Of a DNA stretch of 64,000 nucleotides, positions 35,998 through 45,067 are shown in pieces; the first letter of the stretch is position 1, and the number at the start of each line of letters is the position of its first letter. The DNA comes from DASQZK01 sp963763215 (GTDB lineage: Bacteria; Bacteroidota; Bacteroidia; Bacteroidales; GCA-2748055). The notes under the pieces were generated by a model. The model searched no databases. It had not been told where the DNA came from and was given only the letters and a program-made list of their open reading frames with translations. The stretch is taken from assembly GCA_963763215.1 (NCBI GenBank), contig CAVXNX010000017.1, positions 310,001-374,000 of the forward strand. The letters run 5' to 3'. Made by a program: the position numbers and the translations under genes.

Positions 35998-38900
35998 ATG
36001 TCATTCAAGAAACGCATCCTTTTCTTCGCCATCCCCGCCGTTCTGTCCATGTTATTCATACCGCCTCCCCGGGCCATGGCCGGAAGGAAACCCAAAACAC
36101 CGCCTGAAAAAGACACCCTGAAAAGCAGCATTTTCAAAGGGCTGAAATTAAGGAGCATCGGCCCGGCGTTCACATCGGGGCGGATCGCCGATTTTGCAGT
36201 GAATCCCCGTGACCATTCCGAATACTATATTGCGACGGCTTCTGGTCATGTCTGGAAAACGGAAAATAACGGGACGACCTTCAAACCGGTATTCGACAAC
36301 TATGGCGCTTATTCCATTGGCATTGTGACGATGGACCCCGACAATCACAATGTCGTTTGGGTCGGTACCGGGGAAAACAATTCCCAGCGTGCTCTCGGAT
36401 ACGGAAACGGCGTTTTCAAGACCCTCGACGGTGGGGAGCACTGGAAGAACATGGGATTGAAAGACAGCCGTCAGATCGGCGGGATCGTCATCGATCCGCG
36501 AAACACCGACGTTGTTTTCGTGGCCGCCGAAGGCTCGGTCTGGGGACCCGGTGGTGACCGCGGGCTATATAAAACGACCGACGGGGGCACGACCTGGAAA
36601 AAGGTCCTGGACATCAGTGAAAACACCGGGGTGCATAATGTGATCATCGATCCACGCGATCCCGATGTTTTATATGCCACCTCTGAACAGCGCCGCCGGC
36701 ATGTCTACACCAAAATCGGCGGAGGACCCGAATCGGCTGTCTACAAATCCACCGATAACGGGGAAACCTGGAGGAAGATCATGAAAGGTCTGCCGGAGGT
36801 TGACCTCGGGGGGATGGGCATCGCCCTGTCGCCGGCCGACCATAATGTTCTCTACCTGATCGTTGAAGCGGCAGAGGATAAGAGTGGATTTTTCCGCTCC
36901 TCCGACCGGGGCGAAACCTGGAACCGGATGAGTGATTATTCGTCGAGCGGACAATACTTTAACGAGATCTATTGCGATCCCCTCGATGTCAATAAGGTCA
37001 TTTCAACGGAAACCGTGACTCAGGTCACCCGCGACGGCGGAAGGACCTGGGCGCCCCTGGGCAATGATAACCGCCATGTGGATGATCATGCCCTCTGGAT
37101 CGATCCGGGTGACACCTGCCACCTCCTCATCGGCGGCGACGGCGGGGCTTACGAATCCTTTGACGGCGGAAGAAAATGGCTCTTTAAGAGCAACCTCCCG
37201 GTCACCCAGTTCTACCGGGTGGATGCCGACAACACCGAACCTTTTTATTATGTGTACGGGGGGACCCAGGATAACAACACCTTTGGCGGACCGTCACAGA
37301 ACACCAGTTCCGACGGCGTCACCAGCGAAGACTGGCAGTCCATCCTCGGCGGGGACGGATTCTGGGTCGAGGCCGACAGACAAAACCCCGATATCATCTA
37401 TTGTGAATACCAGTATGGCAACATTTACCGGTATGATAAGAAATCGGGCGAGGCCGTCTACATCAAACCAGAACCCGGGAAAGATGAAAAAACCTACAAA
37501 TGGAACTGGGACACACCGTTTATCATCAGTCCGTTTTCCGATTCGACCCTCTATCTGGGAGCGAACTACATTTTCCGTTCCCGCGACAGGGGAAATACAT
37601 GGACGGTGATCAGCGATGACATCACGGCGAAAATTGACCGGGATCGTTCCCGGTCATGGGCCATTACTGGAGCATCGACGCGGTGGCCAAAGACGTTTCA
37701 ACCAGCCTTTACGGAATGGCGGTGAGCCTTTGCGAATCACCGGTGAAAAAAGGATTGCTCTACGTGGGAACCGATGATGGCGTGATCTCCGTCACCGAGG
37801 ATGACGGGAAAACCTGGCGACAGGATAAATCCTTTCCCGGGGTGCCCGCCCATACCTATGTGAGTGACATCATGCCGTCAAAATTCGATGAAAATGTGGT
37901 GTATGCTTCATTCAACAATCTGAAACAGGATGATTTCAAACCCTATCTTCTCGTCAGCCGTGACAAGGGCAAAACCTGGACGTCCATCACCACGGGACTC
38001 CCCGAAAACGGTTCGGTGCATACCCTCGAGTCAGGATTTCAAAAACCCGGATCTCCTCTTTGCCGGAACGGAATTCGGCGTGTTTTTCTCCCTCAACGGC
38101 GGCTCTGAGTGGGTCCGCCTGAAATCGGGCATCCCCGATATTGCCATCCGCGACATGACCATCCAGAAAAGGGAAGATGCCCTTATTCTCGGTTCTTTCG
38201 GGAGGGGCATCTATATCCTGGATGATATCAACCCGCTCCGTCAGCTTGCCGGAAACAGGGCCATTCTCGATCAGGATGCCTTCCTGTTCAATATCCCCCG
38301 GGCACGGATGTACATCCAGACGGAAGGAAAATACGGACAGGGAGCCACGCTCTTTCATGCCCCGAACCCGCCCTTCGGCGCAACATTCACCTATTATCTC
38401 AGGGAAGTGCCGAAAACCCTGAAGGAAATGCGTCATGAGAAGGAAAAGAAATTGTTCAGTGAGAAAAAGCCGATACCCCAGCCCGATACGGAAGAACTTC
38501 GCAAAGAGGAACATGAGATCCCTCCCTACCTGGTCTTTACCGTGACCGGCGGGGCCGGGGATATCGTGCGGCGCATCACTGCCAGTCCGAAAGAAGGCAT
38601 CAACAAGGTGACATGGGATCTGCGGTACGACAGTCCCTTCCCGGTGAAAACCAAAGACGGGAAGTTCAATCCGGTAGCCAAACCATCTTCATCCATGCTG
38701 GCCATCCCTGGGACATACCATGTCAGCATGGATATTGTCGTCAGGGGCGAGGTCAGGCACCTGTCCGATACACTTGCCTTTCAGGCCGATCTGCTGAATA
38801 ACAGCACCCTGCCGCGCGAAAAGAGGGATTCCATCGTTGCTTTTGCCAAAAAAGTCTCGGACCTGGCCAGGGTGATGAGGGGAACCTATCAACTGGCGGG

Positions 38901-39291
38901 CGACAATGTGGAGACCATTGCGAAAATGGAACAGACAATCCTGGAATCCTCGGACGGATCGATGGAAATGCTGGCCAGGGCAATGAAAATTGAAAAGGAT
39001 ATGCGTGATGTCATTTTCACCATGGAAGGTCCGAAACCAAAGGCCAGCGAGGAGGAACTCCCGCCGATGCCCGTACCGCTCAATAACCGCCTGGATGCGA
39101 TCATCGCCAACCTGTGGACCACCACTCACGGCGTCACCTCAACCATGCAAACGGATTTCCGGATCCTCTCCGAAACATTTCCGCCCTTGCTCAGGAAAAT
39201 GCAGACTCTCGACGGTGAGCTGAAAGCCCTGGAGGAAGATATGAATAAAACTAATATCCCATGGACCCCCGGACGGGTCCCGGAACTGTGA
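35998..39291 (+). CDS. BNR/VPS10-like beta-propeller secreted protein (two frameshifts)
   Basis: About 1095 residues with a signal peptide after MSFKKRILFFAIPAVLSMLF. The N-terminal two-thirds has many Asp-box repeats of the form S/T-x-DGG-x-TW (TLDGGEHWKN, TTDGGTTWKK, STDNGETWRK, SRDGGRTW-like) and resembles sortilin/glycosyl-hydrolase-like propellers. The last 350 residues (PREKRDSIVAFAKKVSDL and the C-terminal helices) are a helical extension common in such Bacteroidota proteins. Frames change near 37645 (a missing C would give SPVMGHYWSIDAVAKD) and near 38030 (an extra T; EQDFKNPDLLFAG). No catalytic residues are identifiable. A sorting domain for type IX secretion is not obvious at the C-terminus. 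Confidence 0.78.
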
Positions 39292-39497
39292 CCGTGAATC
39301 GGGAAAGACGTTAAAGATGAGGAATGAACCATGGGGAGACGGTCCGAGCCGGACCCGGAAAGGCCCGGTATGAAAGGATTGTGATGACTGGATGGAAAAA
39401 GGGGGATTGATATTATTCCAATTTAATTTTTGTATATTGCAACCATTATTCTGTGTTAACCGTTATTAGTGTACCAGTTATCAAGAAAACAGACCAG

Positions 39498-39629
39498 ATG
39501 AAAAAAGTTACGTACCTGCTCGCTGTCATTTTTGTTCTCGGCGTTCTCCTCTCCTCCTGCAACAGGAAAGTATGCCCTGCTTACAGTCAGAATCAGAACA
39601 CCGAACAAGCAGAAAATCCGGCTTCCTGA
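39498..39629 (+). CDS. Small lipoprotein, 43 residues
   Basis: A short frame starts MKKVTYLLAVIFVLGVLLSSC, a strong lipoprotein signal peptide with an LSSC lipobox. The mature part is only about 23 residues (RKVCPAYSQNQNTEQAE and a few more). I place the lipidated Cys at residue 21. Similar tiny Bacteroidota lipoproteins with a CPAYS-like tail occur, but I know of no function. It stands alone between the large BNR protein and an outer-membrane protein. A longer minus-strand frame over the same bases has no such features, so I reject that reading. Confidence 0.6.
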   Translation: MKKVTYLLAVIFVLGVLLSSCNRKVCPAYSQNQNTEQAENPAS

Positions 39630-39782
39630 GTAATTTCTCCCACAGAGCCGCATTTTCTTATGATGGTTGCAGATATTTTTTGCTGACGAGGTGTCGAGAT
39701 GAAGATCTGCAATCTGATGTTTAATCTTCAATTCCGTTTTCCTGTATACCATCCGTTGAAGGTGTTGGGAGGAAGCCGAAAG

Positions 39783-40643
39783 ATGAAAAGGGTATTTTCA
39801 ATAGTCCCTCTGATCGTGTTGCTGTTTGCGACCTGCCCCGGTGTGTTTGCCCAGGGAGATATCAGTGAACAGCCTAAAGTCCTGTTGCGCAACGAGGAAA
39901 GTTTCGGACTTTTTCTCAATTCCAACGGACTGGGGGGTGATTTTGAATACGCCAAACGGATCAATGCCCGGAACCACATCCTCTACCGGGCAGAATTGTC
40001 CGGGGTCAAAGCACCCAAAGAGATCAAAATTTCCAACGGGTATTATTCCAACAAAAGCTTTGTCTTCGGAAAACAAAACAGCTTTTTCGAATTCAAGGCC
40101 CAGTATGGCCGCCAGAGTGAGCTCTTCCGCAAGAATGATGTCGGAGGGATCTCCATCCGGTACTTTTACACCGTGGGCCCGACCCTGGGCATCCTGAAAC
40201 CCATTTATTACGAGATCCTTTACACAACCGGGAGTATTTACGACACCTATTCCAAGATCGAGAAATTCAACACCACCATCCACCAGACGCAGATTCTCGG
40301 AAAGGCTTCCTTTTTTGAGGGGATGAAGGAATTGTCATTTGTCCCCGGTGCATCGGCCAGGTTGGGCTTTACCTTCGAATATTCCCGGCAGGATATCGTC
40401 CTCCATGCCCTCGAATTCGGCATCGGCATGGATGTCTATCCCAAAAAGATACCCATCATGGCCACCGATCTCAATAATTTCTACTTCCTGACCCTGTTTG
40501 TCGGCTACCGGTTCGGCAAAGTGATCGACATGAGCGAAGCGGCCCGCGCCAATAACTGGTTCGATAAGCTCAAGGAAGAACATAAGCAACAGAAATTGGA
40601 GCGTCAGCAAAAGAAAGCCGCCAAGGACCAACCCGATTACTAG
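39783..40643 (+). CDS. Outer-membrane beta-barrel protein, uncharacterised
   Basis: 286 residues starting at MKRVFSIVPLIVLLFATCPG (signal peptide, cleaved around VFAQG). The mature part alternates aromatic and polar residues in a barrel-like pattern (SFGLFLNSNGLGGDFEYAKR, FFEFKAQYGRQSELF, PGASARLGFTFEYSRQD), and the end is a charged Lys/Gln-rich tail (EEHKQQKLERQQKKAAK). An upstream ATG at 39699 would remove the signal peptide from the N-terminus, so I do not use it. No family match that I can name. It is expressed in the same direction as the 43-residue lipoprotein upstream. Confidence 0.65.
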   Translation: MKRVFSIVPLIVLLFATCPGVFAQGDISEQPKVLLRNEESFGLFLNSNGLGGDFEYAKRINARNHILYRAELSGVKAPKEIKISNGYYSNKSFVFGKQNSFFEFKAQYGRQSELFRKNDVGGISIRYFYTVGPTLGILKPIYYEILYTTGSIYDTYSKIEKFNTTIHQTQILGKASFFEGMKELSFVPGASARLGFTFEYSRQDIVLHALEFGIGMDVYPKKIPIMATDLNNFYFLTLFVGYRFGKVIDMSEAARANNWFDKLKEEHKQQKLERQQKKAAKDQPDY

Positions 40644-40762
40644 TTTCCGGTTGACCCGTTCCCACAAACTGGATCCCTTCCAAAACAATACAATAAAATG
40701 TCAGGTTATATCCTCAGAGGAGAATTCTTTTCCCCTCCTGTATCATTGGATCAATCCGCGAC

Positions 40763-41838
40763 ATGATGACAACCACACAAAGAACCCAAACAGCGGAACG
40801 CACCGGAAAGCTATCGGGGAAACGCGCACCTGGAGCGGCATGGTATTTTTACAACGATGGGAAAGAAATTGAGGAATTCGGCGGCCTTTCCGACCTGGAG
40901 GCGAAGCTTCCAGTGACCGCGAAGACCACCTTCAATCTTTTTTCGGTGACAAAAGTCTTCACGGCCACGCGATCTTCCAGCTTTGTGAAAAAAGATTGCT
41001 GAACCTGGATGACACGATCGGGGAAATTCTCGGTGATTTTCCTTATGCCGGCCAGGTCAGGGTTCGCCATTTGCTTTCCCATGTTTCCGGTCTGCCAAAC
41101 CCCATGCCGCTGAAATGGACGCACTCACCTGCCGAGCATGCGGCCTTCGACTATTCCGCCTTTGCCAACGGGATCATCAGTCATTATGCCCGGCTCAGGT
41201 TCGACCCGGAACGAAAATACGCGTATTCCAATGTGGGTTATCTCGTGCTGGGAAAAATGATCGAGAAGGTCAGCGGGCTCAGTTACGCTTCCTACATCAC
41301 CCGGAACATCCTGGAAAAACTCGGCATTCCCAATGAAGATCTTGGTTTTGGGCCGCTCAACCCTGACCTTCATGCCACGGGGTACCAGAAACGGTATTCC
41401 CTGATGAACCTCCTGCTGGGGGCCTTTATCGACCGGAAAAAAATGATGAAACCCGCGGTCGACCGGAAGTGGAAACCGTTCAGGACGTTGTTTGTCAATG
41501 GGCAGGCTTACGGGGGTCTGATCGGAAACGGCCGGGGAATCGGGATCTTTCTGAAAGATCTCCTGAACGAAAATCCGGTGGTCCTCACTGAGGATTCCAT
41601 AAGGCAGATGTTTACCCCCCAGAAAACGCGCGACGGAAAAGAAACCGGAACCTCGCTGGGGTGGTTTGTCGGAAGTCTCAGGGAAAATCCGTATTTTTGC
41701 CACGCAGGAGGCGGCGGAGGGTATTATTGCGAAGTCAGAATTTATCCGGCCCGGAAAGCCGCTTCAGCCATATTCCTCAATGCCAGCGGAATGAGCGACG
41801 AGAGACTTCTTGACAAAACAGATGCCGGACTACTCTGA
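40763..41838 (+). CDS. Serine hydrolase, class C beta-lactamase fold (frameshifted)
   Basis: The SxxK active-site motif is FSVTKVFTA, the YxN-type motif is YSNVGYLVLGK and the third motif is CHAGGGGGY (HAG), together the beta-lactamase-related/esterase fold. N-terminal and main parts are in different frames meeting near 40970; one missing base gives FTATAIFQLCEKRLLNLDD. No signal peptide is visible, so the product may be cytoplasmic or the N-terminus may be incomplete. Such proteins include esterases and D-amino-acid peptidases; the substrate is unknown. The whole reads about 358 residues, normal for the group. Confidence 0.75.
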
Positions 41839-41954
41839 GTCCTGAGCCCGGCCTGTTCCGGGAAAACCGAAGGTTGCCGGAATCTGCGAAAAATGGCCAG
41901 GTCCTGTTCTGATTTAAAACTTAATAATCTCTTAACGTTGTAAACAGGCAAATT

Positions 41955-41986
41955 TTTGTAGGATTTGATTTTTATATCTAAGTTTG
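41955..41986 (+). promoter_or_regulatory. Promoter of gapA
   Basis: TTTG (41955-41958), 20 bases, then TAAGTTTG (41979-41986) match the Bacteroidota consensus in both elements and spacing. It is followed by a long A/T-rich leader before the gapA ATG at 42055. Confidence 0.7.
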
Positions 41987-42054
41987 CATTTCTGTTATAA
42001 AAAAAACAGTAAACGATTCATTCAATTAAATATAATACATAAAATTTTATTGCT

Positions 42055-43063
42055 ATGGCTAAAATTAAAGTTGGAATTAACGGCTTTGGTAGAATTGGAA
42101 GGCTTGCTTTCAGGGCAGCATTGAAGAGGGATGACATCCAGATTGTCGGGATCAACGATCTCATCGATGTTGATTATATGGCTTACATGCTCCAGTATGA
42201 CACGGTACACGGACAGATTCGACGGCACCGTTGCAATCAAAGATGGTAAGCTGGTTGTAAACGGTAACGAAATCAGGGTGACTTCGGAACCGGATCCGGC
42301 AAACCTGAAGTGGGATGCTGTCGGCGCAGAATACGTCATCGAATCCACCGGCTTATTCCTCACCAAGGAGAAAGCCCAGGGACACATCAAGGCTGGTGCC
42401 AAAAGAGTGGTGATGTCAGCTCCTTCCAAAGACGACACGCCGATGTTCGTGATGGGTGTGAACAATGACAAGTACACCGCCGATATGCAGTTTGTCTCCA
42501 ATGCATCCTGCACCACCAACTGCCTTGCTCCCATCGCCAAAGTTCTGCATGATAACTTCGGCATTGTCGAAGGTCTGATGACCACCGTACATGCCACCAC
42601 CGCCACCCAGAAAACGGTTGACGGTCCCTCCAAGAAAGACTGGAGAGGCGGACGCGCCGCAGCAGGTAACATCATCCCTTCCTCAACCGGTGCCGCCAAA
42701 GCGGTCGGAAAAGTGATCCCCGAACTCAACGGTAAACTCACCGGCATGTCGTTCCGTGTTCCCACACTCAACGTTTCGGTGGTTGACCTCACCTGCCGCC
42801 TGGAAAAAGCCGCTTCCTATGAAGACATCAAGAAGGCCATGAAAGCCGCTTCAGAAGGCGAACTCAAAGGGATTCTGGGTTATACCGAAGATGCCGTTGT
42901 TTCCAGCGACTTCAACGGTGATTCCCGCACATCCATCTTTGATGCAGGAGCAGGTATCTCCCTGAACAACAACTTTGTAAAAGTTGTTTCCTGGTACGAT
43001 AACGAATGGGGTTATTCCAATAAGATCGTCGACCTGATCGTTTACATGGATACCGTGAAATAA
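42055..43063 (+). CDS. gapA: Glyceraldehyde-3-phosphate dehydrogenase (frameshifted)
   Basis: 336 residues starting MAKIKVGINGFGRIGRLAFR with the NAD-binding GFGRIGR. The catalytic Cys motif is SNASCTTNCLAP (Cys about residue 150) and the TGMSFRVPT and WYDNEWGYS regions are present. The frames change near 42213-42220, where one extra base breaks HGRFDGTVAIKDGKL. It oxidises glyceraldehyde-3-phosphate in glycolysis. As with rpoB, the essential function makes an error in the sequence likely. Two terminators follow it. Confidence 0.93.
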
Positions 43064-43078
43064 CGGATTAACGCACTT

Positions 43079-43109
43079 CCGGACGGATTTCCGTCTGCCC
43101 GGATTTTTT
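43079..43109 (+). terminator. First terminator after gapA
   Basis: CCGG-ACGG stem pairs with CCGT and CCGG (with a 4-base bulge, ATTT loop) and is followed by ATTTTTTC. It lies 15 bases after the gapA stop. Confidence 0.6.
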
Positions 43110-43130
43110 CTACATAAATATGAGTATGAA

Positions 43131-43156
43131 GGGCGCCTGTTCCAGGCGCCTTTTTT
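43131..43156 (+). terminator. Second terminator after gapA
   Basis: GGCGCCTG and CAGGCGCC (8-bp perfect stem, 3-base loop) followed by six T residues. A strong intrinsic terminator backing up the first one. Confidence 0.85.
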
Positions 43157-43173
43157 CTATGACGGCCAGTGGT

Positions 43174-43204
43174 ACAAAAAAAACGGTCCGGATGCCGAAC
43201 CGTT
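43174..43204 (-). terminator. Terminator of the siaC-like gene
   Basis: On the minus strand AACGGT/ACCGTT plus an inner CGG/CCG stem is followed by eight T residues (plus-strand A at 43176-43183). It lies about 77 bases after the DUF1987 gene stop and faces the two gapA terminators. Confidence 0.75.
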
Positions 43205-43280
43205 AATCGTTTCATCCGGCATACAGGATCTTCAGGGTCAAATGCCGGGTTGACATTCTCCGGCGAAAGCCGGGAGAAGA

Positions 43281-43658
43281 TCAATAGTAATCGATCAGCT
43301 TGAAGGGAATTTGCACGGTTGCCTGGTAATGCTGGCCCAGTTCCTGGATGGATTCGTCATCTTCCTCGTAATACCAGTTGACGATGCAATCCCGCCCCTT
43401 CTCATAATTGCGCTTGAGGATCCGCATCAACTCCAGCATATACTTGGATGACCCGCTGTTGATGTATTCGAGCTTGATATCAATCCTGGTGAGTTCCCGG
43501 GGGTCAAGATAATACTGGTTGATTTTTTCGATGATATTATCAAAAAATTCACCCGGATCTTCCGGGATCGCTCGCCCTTCAATCTTAAGAATGCCGTCAG
43601 CAGGCGAAAAAAATACCTCGGGTGTATTGAATGTCTTTCTGACGTAATACTCGTCCAT
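43281..43658 (-). CDS. SiaC-family regulatory phosphoprotein (DUF1987)
   Basis: A 125-residue DUF1987 protein. Family parts are TPEVFFSPADGILKIEGRA, the YINSGSSKYMLELM helix region with a conserved Ser-Ser, and RDCIVNWYYEEDDESIQELGQ. In Pseudomonas SiaC is phosphorylated on a Thr by the kinase SiaB, dephosphorylated by SiaA, and when unmodified activates the diguanylate cyclase SiaD. No SiaA/SiaB/SiaD genes are adjacent here. In Bacteroidota the family often appears near PP2C phosphatase and SiaB genes, so partners may lie elsewhere. The role is inferred from family membership only. Confidence 0.78.
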   Translation of the reverse strand: MDEYYVRKTFNTPEVFFSPADGILKIEGRAIPEDPGEFFDNIIEKINQYYLDPRELTRIDIKLEYINSGSSKYMLELMRILKRNYEKGRDCIVNWYYEEDDESIQELGQHYQATVQIPFKLIDYY

Positions 43659-43676
43659 AGGATATATATTAAAAAT

Positions 43677-44922
43677 TTATTCGTATCTCAATGCAACAAT
43701 CGGGTCCTGCCGTGCAGCCTTAACAGCCGGGAAATAGCCGGAAACCATGCTTACGGCCAGAGCACAGGACAACTCCCAGAAGAATCCAGTCCCAGGGAAT
43801 GATGAATGAAGAACCAATGAGCAAAGAAACAACATTTCCGATAATTATCCCAAGAAGAATTCCAAAAGCTCCGCCGAGCTGCCCGATGACGATGGCTTCA
43901 AAGAGAAACTGCTGCTGGATGTTCCGCTTCTTCGCTCCCATGGCTTTCCGGATGCCGATCTCCCGGGTTCTTTCAGTCACCGAAACCAGCATGATATTCA
44001 TCAGCCCGATCACTGCCCCGAGCAGGGTGATGAGCCCGATCCCGATGGCAGCCTGGTTGATCTTCTTCAGGTTTTCGATCAGCAGTTTCACAAGGGCATC
44101 GCTTTTGGTGATGTTGAAATCCGATTCATCCCTGGCCTCGAGGTGCCGGATGATGCGAAAGAGCCCTTCGGCCTCTCCCACAGCCGCGTCGACGAGTTGT
44201 TCGTTTGCCACCTTGACGCTGATGGTATACCCCATCTGTGGCCGCGAAAAATACTGCCTGACCGTCGAATACGGAAGCAGGCACAGATTGTCGGAATTCA
44301 CCCCGAAGCTGGAACCTTTGTGCTCGAGCATGCCGATAACCTTGAACCGTCCGTTCCCGACCGTGATGATCTTATCGATGGGATCCTCAAAGTCGGGAAA
44401 GAGTTTTTTTGCCAGTCCGGCGCCAATGACAGCATAGTTGCGGTAATCCCGGATCTCTTCCGCCGTGAAATTCCGGCCCTTGCCGATCGCATACCCCGAA
44501 GTGGACAGGTAATTCTCATCCACCCCGATGACCGGGATATTCGGATTGGTTTTCTCGGTTCCATACTTTACGGTACTCGTTCCTGAAGCATAGGTCCAAA
44601 TGGAAACTTCGGCGGGAAAGTCGAATTTTTCCTTGAATTCTTCAGCCTGCCGGTACGAAATGTACGCGTAGTTTTTTGTCCTGTAGCGGTTGCTTCCGAT
44701 ATGAATCCGCATCCCACGGCTCTCGATGTTGAAGGTGTTGGCACCCATCATGGTGAACTCATGGGTGATGGAACGCTTGATGGCATCGATGGAAGTGAAG
44801 ATCCCCACCAGGGCCATGATACCGAATGCGATGATCGATATGGTGAGAATGGTCCTTAACCGGTTACTTCGGATGGTCTGAAAGGCGATTTTCAAATTCT
44901 CCCGGAAAACGGTGGTCCTCAT
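43677..44922 (-). CDS. ABC transporter permease, MacB/FtsX type (frameshifted at 3' end)
   Basis: About 414 residues. One N-terminal membrane helix (RLRTILTISIIAFGIMALVGIF), a large periplasmic MacB-core domain and three C-terminal helices (IGIGLITLLGAVIGLMNIML, then AFGILLGIIIGNVVSLL). The frame is lost near 43757-43762, where one G too many breaks LGVVLCSAVSMVSGYFPAVK; in the other frame the tail ends ARQDPIVALRYE. FtsX-domain permeases of this kind work with a LolD/MacB-type ATPase that would be encoded elsewhere. The N-terminal RENLKIAFQTIRSNRLRT is typical. Substrate unknown. Confidence 0.85.
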
Positions 44923-45067
44923 ATAAAGAAAGATTTTTTAAGTTTTCTAAAGTTAGACATTTCTGAACAATATAATTATTAAAATGTCCTCTTATAGAAA
45001 TTTAATTCGGTCTCCTCGGGTTGAATTTGTAAATTCGCGACGTGTTTCACCAAAAAATTAAAACATC

